Below, in pieces: positions 37,579 through 47,509 of a stretch of DNA of 64,000 nt (the first letter of the stretch is position 1; every line of letters begins with the position of its first letter). Below the pieces are notes generated by a model, which saw only the letters and a program-made list of their open reading frames with translations, searched no databases and was not told the DNA's origin. The translations under genes and the position numbers were made by a program. This DNA comes from Alsobacter ponti (lineage in GTDB: Bacteria; Pseudomonadota; Alphaproteobacteria; Rhizobiales; Beijerinckiaceae), in NCBI RefSeq assembly GCF_024294805.1, contig NZ_JANCLU010000001.1, forward strand, positions 124,001-188,000, in the 5' to 3' direction.

Positions 37579-37805
37579 ACAACTCTTCTATAAGACTGGG
37601 CATCCCTGGGCCGCCGGCCGCGGAAACGAGCATTCCATTGAGGACACTCGAAAAAATCGGGAGAAACGCGGCGTGTGCGTTGCAATAAGCCGCATGGACA
37701 CCACTCGGAACAACTCTGTTTAAATCTGAAACATCTTGCTTCATCGCCCTCCAACGGTCCCCTGCCGGAGAGTGACTGTTGCGAACCGCAGAAAAGGTGG
37801 TATTT

Positions 37806-37820
37806 TTAACCGGTCGTTAA
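37806..37820. promoter_or_regulatory. CtrA-type box TTAA-N7-TTAA before the small peptide gene
   Basis: TTAACCGGTCGTTAA, perfect half sites, ending 18 bases before the ATG of the 27-residue peptide gene. This is close for an activator, so it could act as a repressor site or at a start point within the leader. Confidence 0.55.
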
Positions 37821-37838
37821 GAGCCAGCGGAGGCCAAC

Positions 37839-37922
37839 ATGGTTCTGACCCAGCGGCTGAATATGGCGGTGATGTTCGCCGCGTTCGCCCTTGTCGGCGC
37901 GGTCGTGATGGGCTGGATTTGA
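37839..37922 (+). CDS. 27-residue membrane peptide
   Basis: A complete short gene: GGAGG Shine-Dalgarno at 37829-37833, ATG 5 bases on, 27 codons, TGA. The peptide starts MVLTQRLNMAVMFAAF and continues ALVGAVVMGWI: a short basic N-terminus (one Arg) and a single helix of about 19 residues, so a one-pass membrane peptide. A strong terminator follows 50 bases after the stop, and a CtrA-type box lies just upstream, so it is a unit of its own. I believe similar MVLTQRLN peptides occur in other Hyphomicrobiales, but I could not check. Function unknown. Confidence 0.7.
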   Translation: MVLTQRLNMAVMFAAFALVGAVVMGWI

Positions 37923-37972
37923 GAAAAAGCGCCCCACGGCGATCGCCACGACGACAGCGACAGGGCATGCAG

Positions 37973-38002
37973 GCCGTCGGCTCGACCCGACGGCTTTTTT
38001 TT
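37973..38002 (+). terminator. Rho-independent terminator of the small peptide gene
   Basis: GCCGTCGG, loop CTCGAC, CCGACGGC, then eight T. One of the cleanest terminators in the window. Confidence 0.92.
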
Positions 38003-38017
38003 GTGCCTGGCGGAAGC

Positions 38018-38335
38018 TCAACCGCGCGGACGCGGCGTGTAGGGGAGTTCGGCGGTGGGGCAAGCGCCCGACACCGGCTGCCACGACGGATTGTTGATCA
38101 CCATCACGCAGCGGACCATGCGCGCGCCCTCGGGAGTGCGCAGGCACATCGTCTCGCCCATGGCGAAGGTCTGGCCGTTGGCGCGGCAGGTGCAAGGCGG
38201 CAGCTCAGGGGCGGGGCCGGGCGTCACGAAGCGATGCTCCTGCGCGCGAGCTTCGCCCGCCGGCAGCAAGGCCAGCGCCGGACCGACAATGGCGACCGAC
38301 AGTACGGACGCCGGCAGGGACGCCCTTCGAAGCAT
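38018..38335 (-). CDS. Putative secreted protein, unknown function
   Basis: A 105-residue protein with a signal peptide (residues 1-33, core ASVLSVAIVGPALALLP, cleavage after ARA). The mature 70 residues have four cysteines (PPCTCRANGQTF, ETMCLRTPEG, VRCVMVINNPSW, GACPTAELP), probably two disulfides. I do not recognise the family. Start at 38335 chosen for the signal peptide. Converges with the small peptide unit. Confidence 0.7.
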   Translation of the reverse strand: MLRRASLPASVLSVAIVGPALALLPAGEARAQEHRFVTPGPAPELPPCTCRANGQTFAMGETMCLRTPEGARMVRCVMVINNPSWQPVSGACPTAELPYTPRPRG

Positions 38336-38444
38336 GGCTGATCCTAGCACGAACGTCCCTCCCACGCGAGGGACGCACGCCGCGGACTTGGCTTGAGGGG
38401 CGCGGGCGTGCGACACCGGAGCGACCAACGCACCGGAGTCGCCC

Positions 38445-38753
38445 ATGCCGCGCTACATCATCCTCGACAATGTCACGGGATCCATCCGGGCTGACACGCT
38501 CGACCTGGACGGGCCGCCGCGCGACGAGTCGCCGCTGGAGGCGGTGCGGCGCTACGACGCGCTGACCCTCGACGACGAGCGCAGCTACGCCGAGGAACAC
38601 CCCAGCGCGGCGCTCAACAACGTGCTCGGCTACATCGTGTACCTGGCCCCGGACGACTATCCGAAGATCAGGGACGGCGAAGACCAGGATGTCATCGACG
38701 CGATGATCGCGGCGTGCGAGCCGGTCGCCTTCGTCGAGGTGCGCGAGCTCTGA
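38445..38753 (+). CDS. Conserved hypothetical protein
   Basis: A 102-residue acidic protein starting MPRYIILDNVTGSIRADT with YDALTLDDERSYAEEHP and a final AFVEVREL. No signal, membrane segment or known motif. It lies 27 bases before uvrB on the same strand and may be read with it. Function unknown. Confidence 0.65.
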   Translation: MPRYIILDNVTGSIRADTLDLDGPPRDESPLEAVRRYDALTLDDERSYAEEHPSAALNNVLGYIVYLAPDDYPKIRDGEDQDVIDAMIAACEPVAFVEVREL

Positions 38754-38780
38754 GGGCGGGCCGGCGGCCTTGCCGCCGCC

Positions 38781-41543
38781 ATGGACTCGTCCCATCTTCG
38801 GCCGATGGCGAAATCCCCGAAGAAACCGGCGCGCGAGACGCGGGCCAAGGCGTCGAAGCCCGAGCTGCTGCCGCTCGACGAGCATCTGGCCGCGCTGCTC
38901 AATCCCGCCCTCAACCGCGAGCGCGGCCGTGGCGCCGGCGGGCTGGCCGAGAGCCCGCAGGCGGGCTACGACCCGGAGGACGTCGAGAACGTCGACCCCG
39001 CCCTGGCGCGCAAGCTCGGCCTGCCGACCTCGGGCGGCGAGCGCGCCGCCGAACCCGACGCGCTGAGCCCGGGGGACCGCCGCCGCGACAAGGGCCTGTC
39101 GCGCGCCGACATCCTCAACGCCGCGCCGAGGCGCGTGCGGCAGGGCAACGTGCTGCGCGACGAGGAGGATGACGCGCAAACGCGCGGCAACGGCATTGCC
39201 GGCGCGGCGGCGACCGTCGAGTCGCTGAAGGCTCTGCTGGAGGCGGGCGACCCCAATCTGCGCCAGACCAGCGTGTGGACCCCGCACCGTCCGCCGCGCC
39301 CCGAGAAGTCCGAAGGCGGCATCAGGTTCGAGCTCGTCTCGCAATTCGAGCCGAAGGGCGACCAGCCGCAGGCCATCGCCGAGCTGGTCGACGGCGTCAG
39401 CCGCCACGAGCGGGACCAGGTGCTGCTCGGCGTCACCGGCTCGGGCAAGACGTTCACGATGGCGCAGGTCATCGCCCGCACCAACCGCCCGGCGCTGATC
39501 CTCGCGCCGAACAAGACGCTCGCGGCCCAGCTCTACGGAGAGTTCAAGAGCTTCTTCCCGAACAACGCGGTCGAGTACTTCGTGTCGTACTACGACTACT
39601 ACCAGCCCGAAGCCTACGTCCCGCGCACCGACACCTATATCGAGAAGGAATCGTCGATCAACGAGCAGATTGACCGCATGCGGCACGCGGCGACGCGCGC
39701 GCTGCTGGAGCGCGACGACGTCATCATCGTCGCCTCGGTCTCGTGCATCTACGGCATCGGCTCGGTCGAAACCTACACGGCGATGACCTTCTCCATCCGG
39801 CTCGGCGAGCGGCTGGACCAGCGCCAGCTCCTCGCCGACCTGGTGGCGCTGCAATACAAGCGCTCGATGGGCGACTTCCAGCGCGGCACCTTCCGCGTGC
39901 GCGGCGACGTGGTGGAGATCTTCCCGGCCCACTACGAGGACCGCGCCTGGCGCGTCAGCCTGTTCGGCGACGAGGTGGAGTCGATCCACGAGTTCGACCC
40001 GCTCACCGGCCAGAAGACCGCCGAGCTCGAGTTCGTGAAGGTCTACGCGAACTCGCACTACGTCACGCCCAAGCCGACCCTCCAGCAGGCGGTGAAGAGC
40101 ATCAAGGAGGAGATGAAGCAGCGGCTCGACGAGCTGAACCGCATGGGCCGCCTCCTGGAGGCCCAGCGGCTCGAGCAGCGCACCACGTTCGACCTCGAGA
40201 TGCTGGAGGCGACCGGCTCGTGCGCCGGCATCGAGAACTATTCGCGCTATCTCACCGGCCGCCGGCCGGGCGAGCCGCCGCCGACGCTGTTCGAGTACCT
40301 GCCCGACAACGCCCTCGTTTTCACCGACGAGAGCCACGTTACCGTGCCGCAGATCGGCGGCATGTACAGGGGCGACTTCCGCCGCAAGGCGACGCTCGCC
40401 GAATACGGCTTCCGCCTGCCGTCCTGCATGGACAACCGGCCGCTGCGCTTCGAGGAATGGGACGCCATGCGCCCGCAGACCGTCCACGTCTCGGCGACGC
40501 CGGGCGAATGGGAGATGGAGCGCACCGGCGGCGTCTTCGTCGAGCAGGTCATCCGCCCCACGGGGCTGATCGACCCGGTGGTCGACGTGCGCCCGGCGCG
40601 CGCCCAGGTCGACGACCTGCTGGGCGAGGTCCGCGAGGTCGCCGCCGGCGGCTACCGCACGCTGGTGACGGTGCTGACCAAGCGCATGGCCGAGGACCTG
40701 ACCGAGTACCTGCACGAGAACGGCGTGCGCGTGCGCTACATGCACTCCGACATCGACACGATCGAGCGCATCGAGATCCTGCGCGACCTGCGGCTCGGCG
40801 CCTTCGACGTGCTGGTGGGCATCAACCTGCTGCGCGAGGGGCTGGACATCCCGGAATGCGCGCTGGTGGCCATCCTCGACGCCGACAAGGAAGGGTTCCT
40901 GCGCTCCGAGACGTCGCTGATCCAGACCATCGGCCGCGCCGCCCGCAACGTCGACGGACGGGTCATCCTCTACGCCGACCAGGTCACCGGCTCGATGGAG
41001 CGCGCCATCGCCGAAACGAACCGCCGCCGCGAGAAGCAGCAGGCCTGGAACGAGGCCAACGGCATCACGCCCGAAAGCGTGAAGCGCAGCATCGGCGACA
41101 TCCTCGACAGCGTCTACGAACGCGACCACGTGCGGGTGGATACGGGCGTCGCCAAGGAAGGCGCGCTGGTCGGCCACAACATGAAGGCGACGCTGTCCGA
41201 CCTCGAGAAGCGGATGCGCGAGGCCGCGGCCAACCTCGAATTCGAAACGGCGGCGCGGCTGCGCGACGAAATCAAGCGGCTGCAGGCCACCGAACTCGCC
41301 ATCGCCGAGGACCCGCTGGCCACCCAGACCGAAGTCGACGAGCGCACCGGCGGCTATCGCGGCCCGAGGAAATATGGCGCGGCGGCCAACATGCCGGAGA
41401 CCCGCGCCCGCAAGCCGACGCTCGACGAGATGGGGCCGCACAATCTCGGCGGCGGCGCCGGCCGTCCGCTCGGGGCCGAGGCGGCTGCGCGCAGCAAGGC
41501 GGGCCGCCCGGGCACCCGCGCGTTCAAGGGGCGCAAGGCCTAG
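38781..41543 (+). CDS. uvrB: UvrABC system protein B with N-terminal extension
   Basis: A 920-residue helicase-like damage-verification protein. Residues 1-180 are a charged, probably disordered extension not found in E. coli UvrB (673 residues). The core starts at [17 protein letters not shown] (183). Walker A is GVTGSGKT, the beta-hairpin that clamps DNA is in [20 protein letters not shown], motif II is DESHVTVPQ, and a C-terminal UVR domain ([20 protein letters not shown]) binds UvrC. A basic tail of about 75 residues follows. Start 38781 or 38805 (MAKSPKKP); neither has a clear Shine-Dalgarno. Confidence 0.95.
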   Translation: MDSSHLRPMAKSPKKPARETRAKASKPELLPLDEHLAALLNPALNRERGRGAGGLAESPQAGYDPEDVENVDPALARKLGLPTSGGERAAEPDALSPGDRRRDKGLSRADILNAAPRRVRQGNVLRDEEDDAQTRGNGIAGAAATVESLKALLEAGDPNLRQTSVWTPHRPPRPEKSEGGIRFELVSQFEPKGDQPQAIAELVDGVSRHERDQVLLGVTGSGKTFTMAQVIARTNRPALILAPNKTLAAQLYGEFKSFFPNNAVEYFVSYYDYYQPEAYVPRTDTYIEKESSINEQIDRMRHAATRALLERDDVIIVASVSCIYGIGSVETYTAMTFSIRLGERLDQRQLLADLVALQYKRSMGDFQRGTFRVRGDVVEIFPAHYEDRAWRVSLFGDEVESIHEFDPLTGQKTAELEFVKVYANSHYVTPKPTLQQAVKSIKEEMKQRLDELNRMGRLLEAQRLEQRTTFDLEMLEATGSCAGIENYSRYLTGRRPGEPPPTLFEYLPDNALVFTDESHVTVPQIGGMYRGDFRRKATLAEYGFRLPSCMDNRPLRFEEWDAMRPQTVHVSATPGEWEMERTGGVFVEQVIRPTGLIDPVVDVRPARAQVDDLLGEVREVAAGGYRTLVTVLTKRMAEDLTEYLHENGVRVRYMHSDIDTIERIEILRDLRLGAFDVLVGINLLREGLDIPECALVAILDADKEGFLRSETSLIQTIGRAARNVDGRVILYADQVTGSMERAIAETNRRREKQQAWNEANGITPESVKRSIGDILDSVYERDHVRVDTGVAKEGALVGHNMKATLSDLEKRMREAAANLEFETAARLRDEIKRLQATELAIAEDPLATQTEVDERTGGYRGPRKYGAAANMPETRARKPTLDEMGPHNLGGGAGRPLGAEAAARSKAGRPGTRAFKGRKA

Positions 41544-41609
41544 GAGGCGTCTTCCGGATTGACAGGACCGGGCGCGGGGGCCACACCGAAACGACAGCCC
41601 GAGGTTCGG

Positions 41610-41666
41610 ATTCCCCCCAAGCACCGGTCCCCCCCAAGGTCCCCCTGAGGTCCCCCAAGGTTCCCA
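41610..41666 (+). repeat. C-rich imperfect tandem repeat before the SemiSWEET gene
   Basis: Units of about 10-13 bases of the form CCCCCAAGGT or CCCCCTGAGGT in succession. The last unit supplies AAGG 6 bases before the ATG at 41667, so Shine-Dalgarno-like sequence is repeated upstream of the start. Confidence 0.6.
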
Positions 41667-41927
41667 ATGTCGCCTTTCCTCATCGAGGTCATCGGCGCTG
41701 TCGCCGCCGTGACGACGACCGTGTGCTGGCTGCCGCAGGCGCTGCGCGTCATCCGCACGCGCGACACGCGGGCCATCTCCGCGTGGGCGCAGGGTACGCT
41801 GCTCATCGGCATCATCTTGTGGATCATCTACGGCTTCGGCATCGGCAGCCAGCCGGTGATCTGGTCGAACACCATCAGCTTCATGCTGATCGGCACGATC
41901 TTCACGCTCAAGCTGCGCTACGGCTGA
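41667..41927 (+). CDS. SemiSWEET sugar transporter family protein
   Basis: An 86-residue membrane protein with three helices and the PQ-loop motif CWLPQALRVIRTRDTRAIS. This is one half of a SWEET transporter; bacterial SemiSWEETs dimerise to move sugars by facilitated diffusion. WAQGTLLIGIILWIIYG and WSNTISFMLIGTIFTLKL are helices 2 and 3. Substrate unknown. The 3' end overlaps the convergent DUF1499 gene by 10 bases. Confidence 0.88.
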   Translation: MSPFLIEVIGAVAAVTTTVCWLPQALRVIRTRDTRAISAWAQGTLLIGIILWIIYGFGIGSQPVIWSNTISFMLIGTIFTLKLRYG

Positions 41928-42457
41928 GCCGGCCGGGTCCCGGCCGCGACGCGCGGATCGGCCAGATAGCCGCGGATGCGCGCCAGGTTGGCTCCGAAAT
42001 CGCTGCGCCCCAGCAGGCTGCGGCTGTAGATCGCCACCGTCGCGCCGCCGCCCGCAACCGGAAGAACCATCACGTCCACGGTGTCGGGGAAGCGCCACAC
42101 CGGCGTGCGCACCACGAAACGGTCGCCGCGGCCGGGCGTCGCCTCGGCCACTTGCCGCGCGCCCGGGTCGGCGAGGATGACGGCGCGCAGCCTTTCGCGC
42201 AGGTCGTGATAGGGCACGTCCCACACCGGCGAGACGATGTCGGCCCTGGCGTCCGGGCACAATTCGCGCGGGCACGCCAGCGCGTCGTTGGGGTCGGCGC
42301 GGCGCATCAGCCGCGTGAAATCCACAGGGCCCTGGTCGGCCGGGCCGCCGATGCGCTCCCACAGGCGGTCGAGCCCGATCGGCCCGTCCGGAAAGGCGCG
42401 CGCCGCCGCGAACAGGACGGCCAGCAGAATCGGGACGGCGAACGCGATCATGCGCAT
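41918..42457 (-). CDS. DUF1499 family protein
   Basis: A 179-residue protein with one N-terminal hydrophobic segment (MIAFAVPILLAVLFAAARA), which may be a signal anchor or signal peptide, and a DUF1499 domain (PNDALACPRELCPDARADIV, VWRFPDTVDVMVLP, YSRSLLGRSDFGANLARIRG). The last motif is the DUF1499 hallmark. Function unknown; probably faces the periplasm. Start 42457 or 42451. Confidence 0.82.
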   Translation of the reverse strand: MRMIAFAVPILLAVLFAAARAFPDGPIGLDRLWERIGGPADQGPVDFTRLMRRADPNDALACPRELCPDARADIVSPVWDVPYHDLRERLRAVILADPGARQVAEATPGRGDRFVVRTPVWRFPDTVDVMVLPVAGGGATVAIYSRSLLGRSDFGANLARIRGYLADPRVAAGTRPAQP

Positions 42458-42575
42458 GTCTGGAGCGTCTCGGATGCGACGCCGCGAGACTTCCCCGCCA
42501 GGCCCCGGAAAGCAAGGGCGCGGCGCGCTTCCCGATGCTAAGAGACCGACGACATCCCCCTCAGCGAGCCCGCTC

Positions 42576-42932
42576 ATGCCCTTCGTCTCGTCCCCCTTCG
42601 TGCTCCCCGTCGCGATGCTCGTGGCGTCCAATGTCTTCATGACGTTCGCGTGGTACGGACATCTCAAGTTCCCGGCCAAGGCGCTCTGGGCCGTGGTGCT
42701 GGTGAGCTGGGGCATCGCTTTTTTCGAATACTGGCTCGCTGTGCCGGCCAACCGCATCGGCCATCAGGTCTATTCGGCGGCCGAACTGAAGACGATCCAG
42801 GAAGTCGTCACGCTGGTCGTGTTCGCGGGCTTTTCGACCGTCGTGTTGAAGGAGCCGCTGGGCTGGAACCACGCGGTCGGCTTCGCCCTCATCGCCGCCG
42901 GGGCGTTTTTCGTGTTCCAGGGGCGCGGTTGA
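42576..42932 (+). CDS. DUF486 / DMT-like four-helix membrane protein
   Basis: A 118-residue inner-membrane protein with four predicted helices. SNVFMTFAWYGHLKF, SWGIAFFEYWLAVPANRIG and LKEPLGWNHAVGFALI are the DUF486 hallmarks; it resembles a single half of a drug/metabolite transporter. Transport substrate unknown. Divergent from the DUF1499 gene, 118 bases apart. Confidence 0.87.
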   Translation: MPFVSSPFVLPVAMLVASNVFMTFAWYGHLKFPAKALWAVVLVSWGIAFFEYWLAVPANRIGHQVYSAAELKTIQEVVTLVVFAGFSTVVLKEPLGWNHAVGFALIAAGAFFVFQGRG

Positions 42933-43006
42933 GGCGGCGGCGCGGACACGCGAAAGCCGCGCCCTTCCCGCCATTCCTTCTTGCTCTGCCGCTGCGGCGG
43001 GACTAG

Positions 43007-44260
<1,254 letters not shown>

Positions 44261-44283
44261 AGCAAGCGCGCCGAAAACGGAAA

Positions 44284-44315
44284 GGCCCCGCCGGCGCAAC
44301 CGGCGGGGCCTTTTT
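44284..44315 (+). terminator. Rho-independent terminator after the aminotransferase
   Basis: GGCCCCGCCGG, loop CGCAA, CCGGCGGGGCC, then TTTTT; A-run on the left allows leftward use too. Confidence 0.9.
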
Positions 44316-44356
44316 CGTTTCGGGGGCCGGGCGGGGGAGGCCGCCGGGCCTGCCGG

Positions 44357-44989
44357 TCAGAAGCGGTAGTTCACGCCGGCGCGGACGACGCTGAAGTCGG
44401 CCGCGCGCTTCTGCGTCCCGGTCACTGCCCCGGCGGCGTTCAGGACGTCCGTGCTGACCTTCTGCGAGCCGTTGTAGAGGTACTCGCCCTTCACCGACCA
44501 GTTGCGGTTGACGGCGAACTCGACGCCGCCGCCGGCGGTCCAGAAGGCGCGCGATGCGCCCGTCACGTCGGCGCCCGCGACGCCGCCCGTGGCGTAGACG
44601 AGCACGTTGTTGATGGCGTAGCCGGCGCGCGCGCGGGCCGTGCCGTACCAGGTCGCGTCGACCTTGGCGAAGTGGCCGGTCGCCCCGACGGCCTCGACGC
44701 GGCGCTGCAGCGGCAGCCAGCTCAGGTCGCCCTCGACGCCGAGCACGATGTTGCTGGGGAGCTGGTAGTTGTAGCCGACGGTGCCGCCGAGGCCGACGCC
44801 GGCGTCCTTGCCCCCCTTGTTCATGAATGAGGCGCCGACCGTCACGCCCGCATAGGCGCCGGTCCAGGTGAAGACGGGGGCCACCGGGGCGACATAGGCG
44901 GGCGCCACCTTGCGGGAGGGAAGGTCCGCGGCGACGGCCGAACCGGCCAGCAGGATCGAGGCAATGGCGGCCAGCGCGTACTTAGTCAT
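44357..44989 (-). CDS. Outer-membrane beta-barrel protein, second copy
   Basis: A 210-residue small porin-like protein. Signal peptide MTKYALAAIASILLAGSAVA, mature start ADLPSRKVAPAYVAP, aromatic barrel strands (FTWTGAYAGVTVGASF, VGYNYQLPSNIVLGVEGDL, WSVKGEYLYNGS) and aromatic end VNYRF. Paralogue of the protein encoded at 7.5 kb, but distinct in sequence. ATG at 44989 with AAGGAG upstream. Its promoter region has a perfect dyad TGACCT-N4-AGGTCA. Confidence 0.88.
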   Translation of the reverse strand: MTKYALAAIASILLAGSAVAADLPSRKVAPAYVAPVAPVFTWTGAYAGVTVGASFMNKGGKDAGVGLGGTVGYNYQLPSNIVLGVEGDLSWLPLQRRVEAVGATGHFAKVDATWYGTARARAGYAINNVLVYATGGVAGADVTGASRAFWTAGGGVEFAVNRNWSVKGEYLYNGSQKVSTDVLNAAGAVTGTQKRAADFSVVRAGVNYRF

Positions 44990-45382
44990 GGTAAAAAACT
45001 CCTTACCGATCTGAAGAAAATCTTCGATGTGTCTATGGTTCGATAATTCTAAATGACCTCTTAAGGTCAAGCTCGGACAGAGTTCCGCATGGCGCCTATG
45101 CATCGTGATTTGTCGCGTTACTCGCCACGATTTCGCCATTCTCGCGATGAGGGCCGTTATTTCGGGCCATAGTTGCCACAATGCTTGCATAATTCGGATT
45201 CGGAACTGCAACTTGAAGTAGTGGGCCGCGAGAATTCTCGCTCCGAAGCGTGGCGCGCCGCGCCGTTTCCGATTCCACTTGCATCGGCCCGCGCGCGGGC
45301 AGAGCATCGGAACGCTGCAAGGCCAAGCAGTCCGATGATTGTTGGCCGGAGCCCGGCCAACGCCACCCCTAGGGAGGAGCGC
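44990..45382. other. Intergenic region between barrel and EF-G-like genes (393 bases)
   Basis: Divergent control region, clearly AT-richer than its surroundings from 45000 to 45220. Holds the barrel promoter and dyad (listed separately) and TTGCCACAATGCTTGCATAA near 45173, where a promoter for the GTPase may lie. I found no ORF with a ribosome-binding site and no RNA gene. Confidence 0.4.
45042..45070 (-). promoter_or_regulatory. Barrel-gene promoter with operator-like dyad
   Basis: Leftward TTGACC (45070-45065), about 17 bases, then ATTATC (45047-45042). The -35 lies inside the perfect inverted repeat TGACCT-CTTA-AGGTCA (45054-45069), which is placed as a repressor site would be. Confidence 0.4.
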
Positions 45383-47461
45383 ATGGCTACGTCTGGCTCG
45401 GAGCAAAACGCCTCAAGAAGAGAGCCCATGGGTCCGCGATGCATCGCCATCGTCGGACCCTTTCAAAGCGGCAAGACCACCCTGCTGGAAGCCATCCTCG
45501 AGCGAACCGGGGCCGTTCAGCGCGCCGGCCGCGTGACCGACGGCTCGACCGTCGGCGACTCGAGCGCCGAGGCGCGCGCCCACGGCCACGGCGTCGAACC
45601 CAACGTCGCGACGACGACGTTCATGGGCGAGCGGATGACATTCATCGACTGCCCCGGTTCGGTCGAGTTCATGCACGACATGCGGGCGGTGACGCCTGTG
45701 TGCGACGCGGCGATCGTCGTGTGCGAGGCCGACGAGCGGAAGCTGGCCGCGCTGCAGGTCGTGCTACGCGAGCTGGAGGAGGCGGGCATCCCGCGCTTCG
45801 TTTTCCTCAACAAGGTGGAGACGCTGACGGGGATGGTCCACGACCATCTCGCCATGCTGCAGACCGCTTCCCGCACGCCGCTCCTGCTGCGCCAGATGCC
45901 GATCTGGAAGAACGGCATCATCGTCGGCTACATCGACCTCGCGCTGGAGCGCGCCTTCGTCTATCGCGAGCACGCGCCGAGCGAGGTGGTCGACATCTCG
46001 GCCGAGGACCTGGTGCTCGAGCGCGAAGCGCGCTTCTCCATGCTGGAACGGCTCGCCGACTACGACGAGCGCCTGATGGAGGAGCTGATCGAGGAGATCG
46101 AGCCGCCACGCGACCAGGTCTTCGACGACTTGCGCAAGGAATTGCGCGACGGACACGCCGTGCCGGTGCTGTTCGGCTCGGCCGATCGCGCCAACGGCAT
46201 CACCCGACTGCTCAAGGCGCTCCGCCACGAGGCGCCCGGCGTCGGCGCCACGCGCGACCGGCTGGGCGTGCCGGCGTCCGGCCAGCCGCTGGCGCACGTG
46301 ATGAAGACCATCCACACGGCCCATGGCGGCAAACTGTCCGTCGCACGCGTGCTGCGCGGAAGCTTCAAGGAAGGCGACACGGTGATCGGCTCGGGCGGGG
46401 TGGAAACCCGCGTCGGCGGCGTGCAGAGGCTGGTTGGACAGGCCGGCGTGCGCGAGCCGGAGGCCAAAGAGGGCGACGTGCTCGCCTTCGGCCGCCTGGA
46501 GGGCGTGTCGACCGGCGACAGCTTCGCGGCGGGGCGCACGCCGCCCGCCGCCGTCGCGTCGGTCGCGCCGCCGGAGCCGGTGTTCGCGACCGCCATCTCG
46601 ACGCGCGACCGCAAGGACGACGTGCGCCTCAACGCCGCCCTCGCCAAGCTGACCGAGGAGGATCCCGGGCTCATCATGCGGCACATGGCCGACAGCGGCG
46701 AGCTGCGCCTGATGGGCCAGGGCGAGGTGCATCTGCGCGTCTCGCTGGAGCGACTCTCCGGGCGTTACGGCGTCGAGGTCGACCGCCATCCGCCGCGGAT
46801 CGGCTACCGCGAGACCATCCGCGGCAAGGTGACGGTGCGCGGCCGGCACAAGAAGCAGACCGGCGGCCACGGCCAGTTCGGCGACGTGGTGCTGGAGGTC
46901 GAGCCGCTGCCGCGCGGCTCCGGGTTCGAGTTCGTCGACAAGATCACCGGCGGCGTGGTGCCGCGCCAGTACATCTCGTCGGTCGAGCACGGGGTGCGCG
47001 AGGCGCTGGACGAGGGGACGCTGGGCTTCCCGGTGGTCGACGTGCGCGTCGCGCTGACGGACGGCTCCTACCACACGGTCGATTCCTCCGACATGGCATT
47101 CCGCGCCGCCGCGCGGCTCGGCATGGCCGAGGCGCTGCCCAAGGCGCAGTCGGTGCTGCTGGAGCCGATCCATCTCGTCGAGATCGGCATCCCGAGCGAC
47201 GCGATGTCGAAGGCCAGCGCCATCGTCTCCGGCCGGCGCGGGCAGATCCTGGGCTACGACGCGCGACCGGGCTGGGAGGGCTGGGACACGCTGAAGGCGC
47301 TGATGCCGGAATCGGAGATCGGAGACCTCATCGTCGAGCTGCGCTCCGCCACCTCCGGCGTCGGCACGTTCAGCTCGTCGCTGGATCATCTGGCCGAGCT
47401 GAGCGGCAAGCCGGCGGAAGCGGTGATGCGCAAGGCCCATCCGGCGCGACACGCTTCCTGA
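45383..47461 (+). CDS. EF-G-like translational GTPase with altered G motifs
   Basis: A 692-residue protein with the EF-G domain order: GTPase (1-270), domain II (about 275-385), III (400-470), IV and V to the end (GRHKKQTGGHGQFGDVVLEV, VDVRVALTDGSYHTVDSSDM). G1 is GPFQSGKT (25-32) and G3 DCPG (89-92). The switch-I RGITI of true EF-G is replaced by EPNVATTTF, and G4 is NKVE (143-146) instead of NKxD. This fits the second EF-G-like protein found in many bacteria, whose role is unclear, not the main fusA, which is normally in the str operon. ATG at 45383 with GGGAGGAG. Confidence 0.88.
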   Translation: MATSGSEQNASRREPMGPRCIAIVGPFQSGKTTLLEAILERTGAVQRAGRVTDGSTVGDSSAEARAHGHGVEPNVATTTFMGERMTFIDCPGSVEFMHDMRAVTPVCDAAIVVCEADERKLAALQVVLRELEEAGIPRFVFLNKVETLTGMVHDHLAMLQTASRTPLLLRQMPIWKNGIIVGYIDLALERAFVYREHAPSEVVDISAEDLVLEREARFSMLERLADYDERLMEELIEEIEPPRDQVFDDLRKELRDGHAVPVLFGSADRANGITRLLKALRHEAPGVGATRDRLGVPASGQPLAHVMKTIHTAHGGKLSVARVLRGSFKEGDTVIGSGGVETRVGGVQRLVGQAGVREPEAKEGDVLAFGRLEGVSTGDSFAAGRTPPAAVASVAPPEPVFATAISTRDRKDDVRLNAALAKLTEEDPGLIMRHMADSGELRLMGQGEVHLRVSLERLSGRYGVEVDRHPPRIGYRETIRGKVTVRGRHKKQTGGHGQFGDVVLEVEPLPRGSGFEFVDKITGGVVPRQYISSVEHGVREALDEGTLGFPVVDVRVALTDGSYHTVDSSDMAFRAAARLGMAEALPKAQSVLLEPIHLVEIGIPSDAMSKASAIVSGRRGQILGYDARPGWEGWDTLKALMPESEIGDLIVELRSATSGVGTFSSSLDHLAELSGKPAEAVMRKAHPARHAS

Positions 47462-47474
47462 TCGGGGCATGCTC

Positions 47475-47509
47475 AAAAAAAGGCCGGGTATCGTTTCCGA
47501 TACCCGGCC
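47475..47509 (-). terminator. Strong leftward terminator
   Basis: Perfect 12-bp stem GGCCGGGTATCG / CGATACCCGGCC with a four-base loop. The A-run at 47475-47481 is a T-run for leftward transcription; rightward there is only AAATT. So it ends a minus-strand RNA, although the nearest minus gene (lysR) stops almost 300 bases away. Confidence 0.85.

Noticed and set aside
37711-37735. TTAAATCTGAAAC near the small peptide gene as another CtrA site
   Set aside because: Only one TTAA half site is present at the required spacing.
38205-42515. A 1436-codon open frame antisense to uvrB
   Set aside because: Shadow of uvrB; composition is Arg/Val/His/Gly-rich and the opposite strand carries all UvrB motifs.
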